From contig CABJAB010000003.1 in assembly GCA_902363445.1 (NCBI GenBank), forward strand, positions 248,001 to 312,000: a DNA stretch of 64,000 nt, given 5' to 3'. This stretch comes from Lachnospiraceae bacterium. GTDB taxonomy: Bacteria; Bacillota; Clostridia; Lachnospirales; Lachnospiraceae. Shown here piece after piece: positions 1 to 9,113 of this stretch. Each line of letters opens with the position of its first letter. The first letter of the stretch is position 1. The position numbers and the translations under genes are program-made. The notes beneath the pieces are model-generated. The model saw only the letters and a program-made list of their open reading frames with translations. It searched no databases and was not told the DNA's origin.

Positions 1-695
1 GCCAGGAAACCACTGATAGTATAGCAGATGACTTTGATCCGGAACTCACTGACACCAGAAGCAACAGCCGCGTTGGCATTGCCGCCGACAGCCAGGATAT
101 AACGGCCGAGCTTCGTCCAATGGAACATGATATACATGATAACAAAGACTACAAACAGGGCGACGATGGGATAAGGGATCACTCCGAAAAGCTTGCCGTA
201 GTAAAGATTCTTCACGCCGGCGCCGAAGGTGATGGCCTTACCGCCGCTGATGACCTGAGCAGCGCCTCGGATGATCAGCTGCATGGACAAGGTAACAACG
301 AAGGGGAACATATTGAATCTGGCGATCAGGAAGCCGTTGATAAATCCAAACAATGTGGACACCGCAACACCGATCAGAATACCAACCGCGATCGGCAGCC
401 CGTTATTGGTGATCATCTGTCCCATGATAACGCCCACGACCGCCAGCTGTGCGCCTACCGTCAGATCGATACCGCCGGTGGTAATGGCAAGACACATACC
501 GAATGCCAGCATACCGTTAATGGAAATCTGTGTGATAATGTTTACGATATTAGTACCGCTTAAGAATACGGGCCGGTAGATCGCGATCGCGATGATCATG
601 ATGACCATGATGACACTGATGCCGTATTTACCCATGAACTGACGGAACGTTTCCCGTTCCATTCCTAAAATCTTCTTTTCGCTTTTTGCAGCCAT
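1..695 (-). CDS. Sugar ABC transporter permease, RbsC-like (3' part cut by window edge)
   Basis: Reading the minus strand from ATG at 695 gives an open frame of about 231 residues that runs off the window. A short cytoplasmic N-terminus is followed by hydrophobic segments. The conserved TTGGIDLTVGA region is typical of the BPD_transp_2 permeases of ribose/galactose/xylose importers (RbsC/XylH/MglC). It would form the membrane channel energised by the ATPase encoded 12 bases upstream. The periplasmic-type sugar binding protein is not in view and may lie beyond the left edge. The substrate cannot be read from the permease; the neighbouring xylulokinase suggests a pentose or related sugar. GGAG-rich ribosome site just before the start. 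Confidence 0.9.
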   Translation of the reverse strand, partial: MAAKSEKKILGMERETFRQFMGKYGISVIMVIMIIAIAIYRPVFLSGTNIVNIITQISINGMLAFGMCLAITTGGIDLTVGAQLAVVGVIMGQMITNNGLPIAVGILIGVAVSTLFGFINGFLIARFNMFPFVVTLSMQLIIRGAAQVISGGKAITFGAGVKNLYYGKLFGVIPYPIVALFVVFVIMYIMFHWTKLGRYILAVGGNANAAVASGVSEFRIKVICYTISGFL

Positions 696-707
696 TTTTC
701 TCTCCTC

Positions 708-2219
708 CTATTTTCCACCAAACTCTTTTGCCAGGATGACTTCCTGAGTTGCCACACCACTCTGAATCTCCTCACGGCTTACTTCACCATTCAGCTTGCC
801 TTCATGGTAAATCAGCACCCTGTCACTCATACCCATGACTTCCGGAAGCTCGGAGGAAATCATGATGATCGCCATTCCCTTTGCCGCGAACTCGCACATT
901 AACGTATGAATTTCCGATTTCGCGCCTACGTCTACGCCTCGGGTGGGTTCATCCAGGATAAGGACCTTCGGATTCGCCATGACCCATTTTGCGATTACGA
1001 CCTTCTGCTGATTGCCGCCGGAAAGGGAAAACGCGTTATGTTCAATGCTGGCCGCTTTAACCGTCAGTTTCTTCGCGACCTCGGCGCATTCTTTTTTCTC
1101 CCGCCTCTGGTTGATCAGAAGACCGCTCTGTTTTTCAGGAAGATTCGGAAGAGAGATATTCTCTCTGATGGAACGGAACAGGCAAAGACCATAGTTCTTT
1201 CTGTCTTCATTCACCATACAAATTCCCTTTTTAATCGCAGATCTGGGACTTTTGATGGTGATCTCTTCTCCGTTCAAATATATTTTGCCGCTTTTCAGCT
1301 TATCCAGGCCAAAAATCGCCCTCATGGTCTCACTTCGTCCGGAACCTACCAGCCCGGTCAGACCCAGGATCTCTCCCTTATGTACCTCGAAGCTGATGTC
1401 CTCAAAGCCATCTCCGCTCAGGCCCTCTACTTTAAATACCGTTTCACCGATCTTACAGTCAACCTTCGGGAATACGTTCTTTACTTCCCGGCCGACCATC
1501 ATGGAAATCAGCTCATCCTTCGTGACGCCGTCCATGGAACGGTCGCCCACATAAGTGCCGTCTCGGAATACGGCCACGCTGTCGCAGATCTCAAAAATCT
1601 CGTCCATACGGTGCGAGATATAAATGATCGCCACGCCTTTTTTCTTCAGATCACGGATCACCCGGAACAGATGGTTGGTCTCCTCACTGTCCAGAGAGGA
1701 GGTAGGCTCATCCATGATGATCATGCGCGCATCACAGGAAACGGCTTTAATGATCTCTATCATCTGCATCTGAGCCAAAGTAAGCTTCCCCATTACAGTC
1801 GTTGCGGGATAAGGGAAATCAAACTGGTCCAGAATTTCCTGGGCTCTCTTATTCTGCAGCTTCTTATTCAGGAAAATGCCCCCGTGTACGTCCTCCCTGT
1901 TCAGGAAGATACTCTCCGCAATGGTCAGATGCGGTTCGGGATTCAGCTCCTGGTGAATCATGGAAATACCTGCGCGCATGGCATCTACGGGCCCTTTCGC
2001 CGTATACGGCCTGCCCTCGAAGGTCATGGTCCCGGCATCGGGCTGATGGAGACCGATCACGGCTTTCATCAAGGTAGATTTTCCGGCGCCGTTTTCACCC
2101 AGCAGTGCAAGAACCTCGCCTTTCTTGACATGAAGCTGGACGTCTGCCAACGCCTGAGTACCGCCGAATGCTTTATAAATGCCTTCACATTCAAAGATGT
2201 ACCCTTCTTTGTTATTCAT
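708..2219 (-). CDS. Sugar ABC transporter ATP-binding protein (RbsA/MglA/XylG type)
   Basis: About 503 residues with two fused ABC ATPase domains, the usual layout of the ribose/galactose/xylose importer ATPase. The N-terminal half has Walker A GENGAGKST and a Walker B ending IIMDEPTSSLD. The C-terminal half has signature LSGGNQQK and LILDEPTRGVD but a degenerate Walker A (GLVGSGRSE), as is normal for this family. I place the start at ATG 2219 because GGGAG lies five bases before it; a TTG four codons upstream is also in frame. The gene sits between xylB and the permease in a single sugar uptake/catabolism operon. Family assignment is secure; substrate is inferred. Confidence 0.95.
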   Translation of the reverse strand: MNNKEGYIFECEGIYKAFGGTQALADVQLHVKKGEVLALLGENGAGKSTLMKAVIGLHQPDAGTMTFEGRPYTAKGPVDAMRAGISMIHQELNPEPHLTIAESIFLNREDVHGGIFLNKKLQNKRAQEILDQFDFPYPATTVMGKLTLAQMQMIEIIKAVSCDARMIIMDEPTSSLDSEETNHLFRVIRDLKKKGVAIIYISHRMDEIFEICDSVAVFRDGTYVGDRSMDGVTKDELISMMVGREVKNVFPKVDCKIGETVFKVEGLSGDGFEDISFEVHKGEILGLTGLVGSGRSETMRAIFGLDKLKSGKIYLNGEEITIKSPRSAIKKGICMVNEDRKNYGLCLFRSIRENISLPNLPEKQSGLLINQRREKKECAEVAKKLTVKAASIEHNAFSLSGGNQQKVVIAKWVMANPKVLILDEPTRGVDVGAKSEIHTLMCEFAAKGMAIIMISSELPEVMGMSDRVLIYHEGKLNGEVSREEIQSGVATQEVILAKEFGGK

Positions 2220-2268
2220 GTTTTCTCCCAACTTTTCTCACCTCTATGCTTTCTTTTTTGGCACGACA

Positions 2269-3774
2269 TCACTGTCTCCGCCCCATCAATGTTACTCGCT
2301 GCAAAACATCCCTGCCGGCCTCATAAGTATCCTTATAAAGCTGGTAATACTCTTCGTAAGCCTCATGAGCCGCAGCATTGGGAACTACAAGCATATCCTT
2401 GTATTTCACCACTGCTCTGCATCCTTCCTCAATATCCCGGTAGATGCCTGCTCCGACTCCGGCCGCAATGGCGGAGCCAAGCCCTGCCTGCTCTTCCGTA
2501 TCGGCCACCTTCAGGGGGATGTTGAAAATGTCTGCCTGAATCTGCAGCCATGGACCGCTTCTGGCGCCTCCGCCGGAGGCCACCATATTGTCAGCCTTCA
2601 GCCCAAGATTGCCGCAGACCTCAATACACTGATAAAGTGCAAAGGCCACGCCTTCCATAACCGCCCGGGTCATTTCAGGACGCCCCGTATTCAGGTTCAC
2701 GCCCAAGAACATCCCGCTCAGGTTGGGATTTACGTGAGGTGTTCTCTCACCATTGAGGTATGGAAGAAAAACAACGCCCCCGCTTCCCGGTCTCACTTTT
2801 GCAACTTGTTCATTTATCTGGTTGAAATCAGCCGTCTCAAAGAGGCTGTTAAACCACTTAAGGGATAATCCTGCGTTCATGATGGCCCCCATAGTGAACC
2901 ATCTGCCTTTTTTATATCCGCAGAATGTGTTGGTGCTGAGCGCCGGATTCATGATCGGCACATCGCTCTGAAAAGAAACTTGTCCGCTGGTCCCGATGTT
3001 GGATGTCGCGGAGCCCGCCTGGGTGATCCCGTTTCCAATCCCCTGCATCACCTGGTCGCCGCCTCCGGCCACCACTACCGTTGATGTTGAAAGACCCGTT
3101 TCTCTGGAAGCTGCTTCACAGACAGTTCCCGCAGCCTCATCAGTCCCGTAGCATCTGGGGAAGATATCCATCGGTACATCCACCGCTCTCAGAATCTCTT
3201 CCGACCAGCAGTTTCTCTTTATGTCAAATGCCAGAGTAGCAGAAGCATCGGAATAATCCGAAGAAACCTCTCCTGTCATCCTGAACTTAAGATAATCCTT
3301 AGGCAAAAACACATACCGGACTTTTTCATAATTCTCCGGTTCATTATCCCGCACCCACATCAAAGACGGAAGCAGAAATCCCGTATACACCGGATTCATG
3401 ACGAGCTCCCTGACCTTATCCATGCCGAGAGCCGCCTTGATCTCTTCCACCTGTACGGCAGAGCGGGCGTCACAGTGAAGAATTGCCGGACGGATCACCT
3501 GATAGTCCTTATCCAAGAGCACTGCTCCGTGCATCTGGCCGGAGAAGCTCACTCCCTTCACTGAAGAGGCCGGCGTACCACACGCGGCCAGCGCCTCTTT
3601 TACTGTTTCGCAGCAGGCCTGCCACCATTCCCTCGGGTCATGCTCCGCATACCCGCCGCAGGGAGAAGCAAACTGATACGGTCTGGCGCTCACTGCCTTT
3701 ACGTTTCCAGCTTCATCGATGATAATCGTTTTCAGGCTGGAAGTCCCCAGATCAATCCCCATTAAATATGCCAT
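2269..3774 (-). CDS. xylB: Xylulokinase (FGGY family carbohydrate kinase)
   Basis: 501 residues, standard for XylB. The N-terminus MGIDLGTSSLKT is the FGGY phosphate-binding motif, SGQMHGAVLLD is the xylulokinase-type substrate loop, and TSGQVSFQSD and ASGGGARSGPW mark the C-terminal ATPase half. It would phosphorylate D-xylulose (or a close ketopentose) with ATP to feed the pentose phosphate pathway. The start ATG has GAGGAAAAGCC before it. It lies between an ADP-dependent kinase family gene and the ABC ATPase, and the RpiR regulator gene heads the operon. FGGY enzymes switch substrates readily, so another ketose or polyol remains possible. Confidence 0.9.
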   Translation of the reverse strand: MAYLMGIDLGTSSLKTIIIDEAGNVKAVSARPYQFASPCGGYAEHDPREWWQACCETVKEALAACGTPASSVKGVSFSGQMHGAVLLDKDYQVIRPAILHCDARSAVQVEEIKAALGMDKVRELVMNPVYTGFLLPSLMWVRDNEPENYEKVRYVFLPKDYLKFRMTGEVSSDYSDASATLAFDIKRNCWSEEILRAVDVPMDIFPRCYGTDEAAGTVCEAASRETGLSTSTVVVAGGGDQVMQGIGNGITQAGSATSNIGTSGQVSFQSDVPIMNPALSTNTFCGYKKGRWFTMGAIMNAGLSLKWFNSLFETADFNQINEQVAKVRPGSGGVVFLPYLNGERTPHVNPNLSGMFLGVNLNTGRPEMTRAVMEGVAFALYQCIEVCGNLGLKADNMVASGGGARSGPWLQIQADIFNIPLKVADTEEQAGLGSAIAAGVGAGIYRDIEEGCRAVVKYKDMLVVPNAAAHEAYEEYYQLYKDTYEAGRDVLQRVTLMGRRQ

Positions 3775-3801
3775 GGCTTTTCCTCACTTTATCTTTTTTT
3801 A

Positions 3802-5118
3802 TCATTCAAAGCAAGTATGCACCCCTGCCACAAAAGTATCTCCCAGGCCAATGGTGTATTTCGGATGCTCCAGATATCTGGACGGTACGAGCACCGCCTG
3901 CTTTGCAGGCTTCAGTTCCTTTAACCTCTCGTAGAAAGCAAGACCTGTGGGACTGAGTCCAAGGGCCAGGCTCTCACGGCATTCGTCCTGACTGCCATAT
4001 TTACCGATCCTCGCTCTGGTGCCCGACATCAGATTCCCGATGGTCAGTCCTTTTTCAATATCGATTCCGGCAAGTTCTTCTCCATAGTACAGAGAATAGT
4101 CCTTTGTATGAAGCACCATGCCCCTTATGCCGTAGCGTGACAGGAGCGACTCGATTCCACTGATCACCGATTCTATATCCGTGATATCTGTCTCTATTCC
4201 ATATTTCTCATTCTGCGCGACCAGCTCTTCTTCATTGCTGCCGAAGATATTCGCATACGGAGCCAGACGCCTGAAGATCATCTCCTTTACCTCTGGGTTC
4301 ATGTAAAACGCCCCCTCAAAGTAGAAGATGAACTCCGGATTCTTTTTCCTCATGATCTCAAAATGCCGGCAGAGCTGATCCAGCCGCTCTTCCATGATCC
4401 CCGTGTCGATCACCGCGTCAAAGCCGGCGGCCAGATAAGAAGATATGTCATCCGTATGGGCATTCCAATAATCAAAAAAGCACTGATCGATCGGCACCGT
4501 TTTATGTATCTTGTCATAGAACAGGATCAGGCGGTTTGACAGAGGCACCGCATATTCCTTTCCATGGATGATGATCCTGTCATCCTTCGAGAACTGAAGG
4601 ATCATATGATACACAGGCGGCTCGTCGGATGCGCCTTCCATGATGGGCACCAGGTTTTCGCCCTTCACGACCCTCATATCAGAAGCGTCCATCATCTCAC
4701 AAACCTCTTTGCATTTATCCGTGAGCTGCGCCACCATGGGAAATCCCAGCGCCGCCAGCGCCGCGGCGCCCTGTGCACAGGTTCCTCCCAGAGCCGGCTC
4801 CGATTCAAAATGGCTCTGCAGGTATTCGCAGATCTCCACACTCGTGATATCGAAATTCGCCCCAATCCCTTTCATCAGACAATAGCTGCTGATCCTGGCA
4901 AAATCCTCCATGGTATCCATCGTATCGCCTGCTTTGGCGCTGGGTTCATCCTTCAGATATTCTTTCAGGATCTGATTATAAACAGCCACGTCCCATTTAA
5001 GGACCACATCATAATTGCTGGTATACCCGAACACATGACGCTTTCCATCCGCCCTGCACTTCTCGATATCGGCCGGAATCTGGTTCAGATACGCTTCGTA
5101 TTTATCCTGATATGCCAT
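3802..5118 (-). CDS. ADP-dependent glucokinase/phosphofructokinase family protein
   Basis: 438 residues, the size of the ADP-dependent sugar kinases (ribokinase-like fold, ADP_PFK_GK family) best known from archaea and animals. Visible family marks are the segment VPLSNRLILFYD, the IFGSNEEEL stretch (equivalent of the NEVE metal/phosphate region), GMVLHTKDYSLYYG, and the C-terminal catalytic GLGDTFVAG motif with the Asp base. Likely role is phosphoryl transfer from ADP to a hexose or hexose phosphate. ATG 5118 is preferred over the GTG three codons upstream because AGGTGG is well placed before it. Located between the RpiR regulator and xylB, so probably part of the same sugar pathway. Phosphate donor and substrate are inferred only. 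Confidence 0.75.
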   Translation of the reverse strand: MAYQDKYEAYLNQIPADIEKCRADGKRHVFGYTSNYDVVLKWDVAVYNQILKEYLKDEPSAKAGDTMDTMEDFARISSYCLMKGIGANFDITSVEICEYLQSHFESEPALGGTCAQGAAALAALGFPMVAQLTDKCKEVCEMMDASDMRVVKGENLVPIMEGASDEPPVYHMILQFSKDDRIIIHGKEYAVPLSNRLILFYDKIHKTVPIDQCFFDYWNAHTDDISSYLAAGFDAVIDTGIMEERLDQLCRHFEIMRKKNPEFIFYFEGAFYMNPEVKEMIFRRLAPYANIFGSNEEELVAQNEKYGIETDITDIESVISGIESLLSRYGIRGMVLHTKDYSLYYGEELAGIDIEKGLTIGNLMSGTRARIGKYGSQDECRESLALGLSPTGLAFYERLKELKPAKQAVLVPSRYLEHPKYTIGLGDTFVAGVHTCFE

Positions 5119-5172
5119 TTTTTCCACCTTTTTATATAAATTTAAAATCTGATAACATTCTTTTTCTGCCCG

Positions 5173-6009
5173 TTAAAGCTTATATTCCGCGAGCAGCATC
5201 TCCAGCCTGTCCACATCCCTCGGCCCTCTTTCCGCATTGGCCACAAAATATAAAAGGGCATCGATGACCGCCATAGCGTACACATGAGATATCGCTCCGA
5301 ACTCACTGAACAAAGGATCTTCTACGGGAATATTGAGCGTATAATCCGCGATCTGGGAAACCGGACTCCTGGCGGAACCCGTTATCGCGATGCTCTTCAT
5401 CCCCTTATCCCGCCCCAGCTCTAGAGCCTGTATCACTTGTCTTGAGCTTCCGGAATGGGAAATCGCCACTATGACGTCTTTTTTGCTTCCCAAACTGATA
5501 TTGCTCAAAAAATATTCCGGCACCAATGCGCTGCTGGTACGAATCCCCAGACGGCCAAGCCGGAATCCCAGGTCAATAGCGACCGGACTTGTATTTCCGA
5601 CCGCGACCGCATGCACCATCTCGCTCTCCCGGATCATTTTCGCACAGCCGAGTATCACATTCATATCGAGCTTAGAAGCCGTATTCAGAAGATTCCGGGC
5701 AATTCCCTGCAGAATGGCTTTCGCCGTGTCAGGATTGTCCTGATCGCCGCAGTAGCCCACCAGCTGATGCTGCCCCAGATCCCTGGCCAGATTCAGCTTC
5801 ATCTGGTAGAACCCCTGGTATCCCAGATGCTTGCACATACGGATGACCGTAGCGTCGCTGACACCGCTCAGCTCCGCCAATTCAGAGACATTTGCAGAAA
5901 CTGTCTGCTCCGGATGCTGAAGGATAAAATCGGCCACCTTTTTTTCTGCGGAGAACATCTGCTGGTAGTTTTCTTTAATTGTATCAATTACCAAATCATT
6001 CATCCCCAT
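5173..6009 (-). CDS. RpiR/MurR family transcriptional regulator (HTH plus SIS domain)
   Basis: 278 residues. The first 80 or so form the RpiR helix-turn-helix, with the segment ELSGVSDATVIRMCKHLGYQG as recognition region. The rest is a SIS sugar-isomerase domain (AVAVGNTSPVAIDL, AISHSGSSRQV) that binds a phosphosugar effector. It is first gene of the leftward operon with the ADP-dependent kinase, xylB and ABC importer, so it is probably their local regulator, responding to a sugar phosphate made by one of the two kinases. GGGGG lies seven bases before the ATG. A sigma70-type promoter is visible upstream at 6081-6109 and a possible operator at 6052-6063. Confidence 0.9.
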   Translation of the reverse strand: MGMNDLVIDTIKENYQQMFSAEKKVADFILQHPEQTVSANVSELAELSGVSDATVIRMCKHLGYQGFYQMKLNLARDLGQHQLVGYCGDQDNPDTAKAILQGIARNLLNTASKLDMNVILGCAKMIRESEMVHAVAVGNTSPVAIDLGFRLGRLGIRTSSALVPEYFLSNISLGSKKDVIVAISHSGSSRQVIQALELGRDKGMKSIAITGSARSPVSQIADYTLNIPVEDPLFSEFGAISHVYAMAVIDALLYFVANAERGPRDVDRLEMLLAEYKL

Positions 6010-6051
6010 CTCATTTCCCCCAAAGTCATGCCGATAATCTGTTCGTCCTAT

Positions 6052-6063
6052 TGAACAATTTCA
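6052..6063. promoter_or_regulatory. Possible RpiR operator half-palindrome
   Basis: The 12-base element TGAACAATTTCA reads as TGAA-N4-TTCA, an inverted repeat lying between the predicted start point of the operon and the rpiR start codon. RpiR-family proteins commonly bind short palindromes of this general TGAAA/TTTCA kind close to their own promoter. The match is short and I see only one clear copy, so this is a weak call based on position. Confidence 0.25.
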
Positions 6064-6080
6064 TTAACTTTATGATACTG

Positions 6081-6109
6081 ATTATAGGATAATTGCACAG
6101 CTTTGTCAA
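6081..6109 (-). promoter_or_regulatory. Promoter of the rpiR-xylB-ABC operon
   Basis: On the minus strand, TTGACA (6104-6109) and TATAAT (6081-6086) are both consensus hexamers with exactly 17 bases between them. Transcription would start near 6074 and read into rpiR at 6009. Confidence 0.85.
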
Positions 6110-6356
6110 TCGGATATACATGTAAAATAACCCTCCCATGAAATTTTTTTTAATAATTTTCCGGATTTCCTTGGGTTTTCGTGCTTTATTACCAAATATT
6201 GTCGACATTTTTATGGAAATTCACCACTGTCCTGAAAAAACTTTCACACTTTTAATTTATTTTATCTAATAATTACAGCAAATTCCTTTGTACACTTTAA
6301 ACATTTAACCGAGTAAAGCGTATGTAAAAAACTGTCGAATTCTTACAGAACTAATA
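6110..6356. other. Gene-free AT-rich spacer between operons
   Basis: The space between the rpiR promoter and the dapL terminator is low in GC and has no open frame with a ribosome site or recognisable family. A 60-codon frame on the minus strand crosses the rpiR promoter and looks like chance. I see no RNA gene or strong inverted repeat here. Confidence 0.5.
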
Positions 6357-6413
6357 TAAAAGGCTATACTTAACTTCTCCTCCAGAACCGGAGGAGTCCG
6401 TCAAGTACAGCCT
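6357..6413 (-). terminator. Rho-independent terminator of the glnA-dapL operon
   Basis: A long imperfect hairpin spans 6361-6413: outer arms AGGCT(G/A)TACTT and inner arms CTCCTCC/GGAGGAG around a short loop. On the minus strand it is followed by TTTTATATT. It lies about 40 bases past the dapL stop and so ends the leftward transcript. Confidence 0.8.
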
Positions 6414-6450
6414 CATAACACAAAGCCAACCCGAAATACCGGGTACCCCT

Positions 6451-7665
6451 TTACAATGCTTTTATTCGTTCAATGGCTTCCGCTGTGTTTTCATAAGTTC
6501 CAAATGCAGTCAGCCGGAAGTATCCTTCTCCGCTGGGTCCAAAGCCGGATCCGGGCGTCCCCACCACGTTGGCTCTCTCCAACAAATGATCAAAAAATTC
6601 CCATGATGTCATTTTCCCCGGAGTCTTAAGCCAGATATAAGGGGCGTTCACGCCTCCTGATACTGTATAACCGGCGGATTTAAGTCCTTCATAGATGACC
6701 TTAGCATTGTTCATGTAATAAGCCACCTGCGCTTTCAGCTGCTTCTTTCCTTCCGCTGAATATACGGCCTCCCCCGCCCTTTGTACAATATAAGGGGCTC
6801 CATTATATTTTGTCCCATGACGTCTGGCCCACAGGGCATGAAGGGAAACGTCTCCGCATTTAAGCTCCTTCGGAATCACGGTATACCCAAGGCGGACGCC
6901 TGTAAAGCCGGCGTTTTTAGAAAAGCTCTTCAGCTCAATGGCGCAGGTTCTGGCTCCTTCACATTCGTATATGGAATGAGGAACATCATCCTCTGCTATA
7001 TAAGCTTCATATGCCGCATCGTAAATGATCACGGCGCCGGACCGGTTGGCATAGTCCACCCATTCCTGAAGGCGGTCCTTCGTGATCGTGGAGCCGGTAG
7101 GGTTATTGGGAAAACAAAGGTAGATGATGTCCGGGGTCTCGGCGGGCAGATCGGGAGAAAAACCGTTCTCCATCGTGCAGGGCATGTAGATCACATCACT
7201 CCACATTCCACTGTCCGAATTATAGGTCCCTGTCCGTCCTGCCATAACATTGGTATCCACATAAACAGGGTATACCGGATCGCAGACCGCGATTTTATTG
7301 TCCACGCTGAAAATTTCCTGGATATTCCCGGAATCACATTTTGCGCCGTCGCTGACAAATATCTCATCCGCCGCGATCTCGCATCCTCTGGCTTTATAAT
7401 CACCTTCCGAAATCGCCTTCCGCAGGAATTCATATCCGAGATCCGGGGCATATCCGTGAAAGCTCTCCTGAACCCCCATCTCATCCACCGCCTTATGCAT
7501 GGCCTGGATGATGGCAGGCGCGATCGGCTGTGTGACATCGCCGATCCCCAGCCGGATGATCTCTCTGTCCGGATTGGCCTCCGAATACTCTCTGACCTTC
7601 TTTCCGATGGTGGAGAAAAGATAGCTCCCCGGCAGCTTCAGATAATTTTCATTGATCTTGTACAT
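6451..7665 (-). CDS. dapL: LL-diaminopimelate aminotransferase
   Basis: 404 residues, the usual length of DapL. The N-terminus ([19 protein letters not shown], then [10 protein letters not shown]) is diagnostic for this class I/II PLP aminotransferase subfamily. The PLP-binding lysine is in [10 protein letters not shown]. The enzyme converts tetrahydrodipicolinate directly to LL-diaminopimelate using glutamate, bypassing the succinylase/acetylase routes of lysine and peptidoglycan synthesis. It is the last gene of a run glnA, ANTAR regulator, dapF, dapL with gaps of 22-38 bases and a terminator after it. dapF, the next enzyme of the pathway, is immediately upstream. GGAGG lies upstream of the ATG. 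Confidence 0.95.
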   Translation of the reverse strand: MYKINENYLKLPGSYLFSTIGKKVREYSEANPDREIIRLGIGDVTQPIAPAIIQAMHKAVDEMGVQESFHGYAPDLGYEFLRKAISEGDYKARGCEIAADEIFVSDGAKCDSGNIQEIFSVDNKIAVCDPVYPVYVDTNVMAGRTGTYNSDSGMWSDVIYMPCTMENGFSPDLPAETPDIIYLCFPNNPTGSTITKDRLQEWVDYANRSGAVIIYDAAYEAYIAEDDVPHSIYECEGARTCAIELKSFSKNAGFTGVRLGYTVIPKELKCGDVSLHALWARRHGTKYNGAPYIVQRAGEAVYSAEGKKQLKAQVAYYMNNAKVIYEGLKSAGYTVSGGVNAPYIWLKTPGKMTSWEFFDHLLERANVVGTPGSGFGPSGEGYFRLTAFGTYENTAEAIERIKAL

Positions 7666-7691
7666 AATTCACATCCTCCGTTTATTCTGTC

Positions 7692-8504
7692 TTAGCTTTT
7701 CAAAAAGTCTTTAAGCGAAATCTCTCCGCGGAACACCTCTGCCGCAGGGCCGGTCATGACCATCGGTCCTCCCGGGTTCGCCCAGGTGATATCCAGGTTG
7801 CCTCCTGTCAGGTGCATCACGACCTTCCGTTTCACAAGCCCCATGGATATGGCGGCTGCACAGGCCGCACAGGCCCCCGTACCACACGCCATCGTCTCAC
7901 CCGTACCGCGTTCCCAAACCCTCAGCCTGATATTCTGGGCGTCCAGTACCTGAGCAAATTCCACATTTGTCCGGTCAGGAAACCTCTCATGCCGTTCCAG
8001 GAGCGGTCCCAGATCGGTAAGGTCCAAGCTTTCCACATCTGTATAGAAAAGGACTGCATGGGGATTTCCCACGTTCACCGGAGTGAAAGAAAAGTTCCTG
8101 CCTCCGGCTTCCAGAACTTCCCGTTTCTCCACCACAGGAATTCCCATTTCCACATCCACCAGATTTACTTTTCCATTTCTGGTCCTGCAGAAAAGCCTCC
8201 GTATTCCGCTGTCTGTCTCAATGTTCATGCGGGCAGTCTGTACCTGTCCGCTCTCATACACATATTTTCCCACGCATCGGATCCCATTGCCGCACATCGC
8301 GCCTCTGGAACCGTCCGCATTGTACATCACCATCCGGCAGTCGGCCTTTTTCGACGGCTGAATCAAGATCAGTCCGTCGGCCCCGATGCCGAAGTGCCTG
8401 TCGCTGACCGCTTTCGCCACCAGAGCAGGCGCCTCAATGCTTTCCTCATAACAGTTTACATATACATAGTCATTGCCAAGACCGTGCATCTTCGTAAACC
8501 GCAA
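7692..8504 (-). CDS. dapF: Diaminopimelate epimerase (TTG start)
   Basis: 270 residues. The N-terminus RFTKMHGLGNDYVYV is classic DapF. The two catalytic cysteines are in MCGNGIRC and ACGTGACAACAA, one per mirrored half of the protein. It interconverts LL- and meso-diaminopimelate for cell wall cross-links and lysine. The start is TTG at 8504: GGTGG is six bases upstream and this start restores the conserved N-terminus, whereas the next ATG falls inside the KMHG motif. Pathway partner of the dapL gene 26 bases downstream. Confidence 0.95.
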   Translation of the reverse strand: MRFTKMHGLGNDYVYVNCYEESIEAPALVAKAVSDRHFGIGADGLILIQPSKKADCRMVMYNADGSRGAMCGNGIRCVGKYVYESGQVQTARMNIETDSGIRRLFCRTRNGKVNLVDVEMGIPVVEKREVLEAGGRNFSFTPVNVGNPHAVLFYTDVESLDLTDLGPLLERHERFPDRTNVEFAQVLDAQNIRLRVWERGTGETMACGTGACAACAAAISMGLVKRKVVMHLTGGNLDITWANPGGPMVMTGPAAEVFRGEISLKDFLKS

Positions 8505-8526
8505 TCCATACCACCTTTCCAGCCCA

Positions 8527-9075
8527 TCACTGTTTCATAATGCTCAGGATCATCTGAGCGGTCTCCGCCATATTGGTACCGCTGTCCATACTGCATTTTT
8601 GTATATAGCGATGCGCTTCCGTTTCTGTCATATTATTACGCTCCATCAGGACCTCTTTTGCTTTCAGGATAGCCTCTTTGTCTTCTGCGCTTCTCTGCCT
8701 CGGGCACTCTCTCAGTTTTCTGCGCCTTCTGACCAGCGCTTCTTCCATCATAGTCAGGGTGTCAATGAGATCATGAAGGCGGAGCGGCATACTGACACAC
8801 ACCAAATTGTCAGCCGTACATTCCCCCCAGTACTGCTGAGACGCTACCAAAAGCATTTGAAAGCCGTCCGGGAGATAATCATAAAGCTCTGCATACCTCA
8901 TGTCCGCAAACCGGTACCCGCATACCACTACCCCGTCATTCAGGCTGTCCGCATAGTTCAGGACCTGAGCGCCCGTGGTACAGACAGCTGTGACGTTGAA
9001 ACCATTCCGGGTCAGGATATTCCGGATGTTCTTCGCATCCTCCGCCTTGGGAAAGACCACTATAATATTAGCCAC
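8527..9075 (-). CDS. ANTAR-domain antiterminator with degenerate receiver domain
   Basis: 182 residues starting with GTG behind GGAGGTGACAGC. Residues 1-115 resemble a response-regulator receiver fold, but the strand that normally carries the phosphorylated Asp reads VVVCGYRFADM, with Gly where the Asp is expected. Phosphorylation is therefore unlikely. Residues about 120-182 form an ANTAR RNA-binding domain (KEAILKAKEVLMERNNMTE, then EAHRYIQKCSMD). ANTAR proteins prevent premature termination by binding leader RNA hairpins. It lies 38 bases downstream of glnA, whose leader contains a terminator hairpin, so it is probably the nitrogen-responsive antiterminator of this operon (compare NitR/NasR-type proteins). 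Signal and RNA target are inferred. Confidence 0.85.
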   Translation of the reverse strand: MANIIVVFPKAEDAKNIRNILTRNGFNVTAVCTTGAQVLNYADSLNDGVVVCGYRFADMRYAELYDYLPDGFQMLLVASQQYWGECTADNLVCVSMPLRLHDLIDTLTMMEEALVRRRRKLRECPRQRSAEDKEAILKAKEVLMERNNMTETEAHRYIQKCSMDSGTNMAETAQMILSIMKQ

Positions 9076-9113
9076 GCTGTCACCTCCAAGTCAACTTCCG
9101 GGTCAGATCTGAT

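Noticed and set aside
120..579. Plus-strand frames at the left edge
   Set aside because: They are antisense to the clear ABC permease reading frame, which gives a conserved membrane protein sequence.
906..2525. Long plus-strand open frame of 539 codons opposite the ABC ATPase
   Set aside because: It is antisense to two well-supported genes, has no ribosome site and resembles no family. The same holds for other long antisense frames, e.g. at 10720-11976 and 7812-8540.
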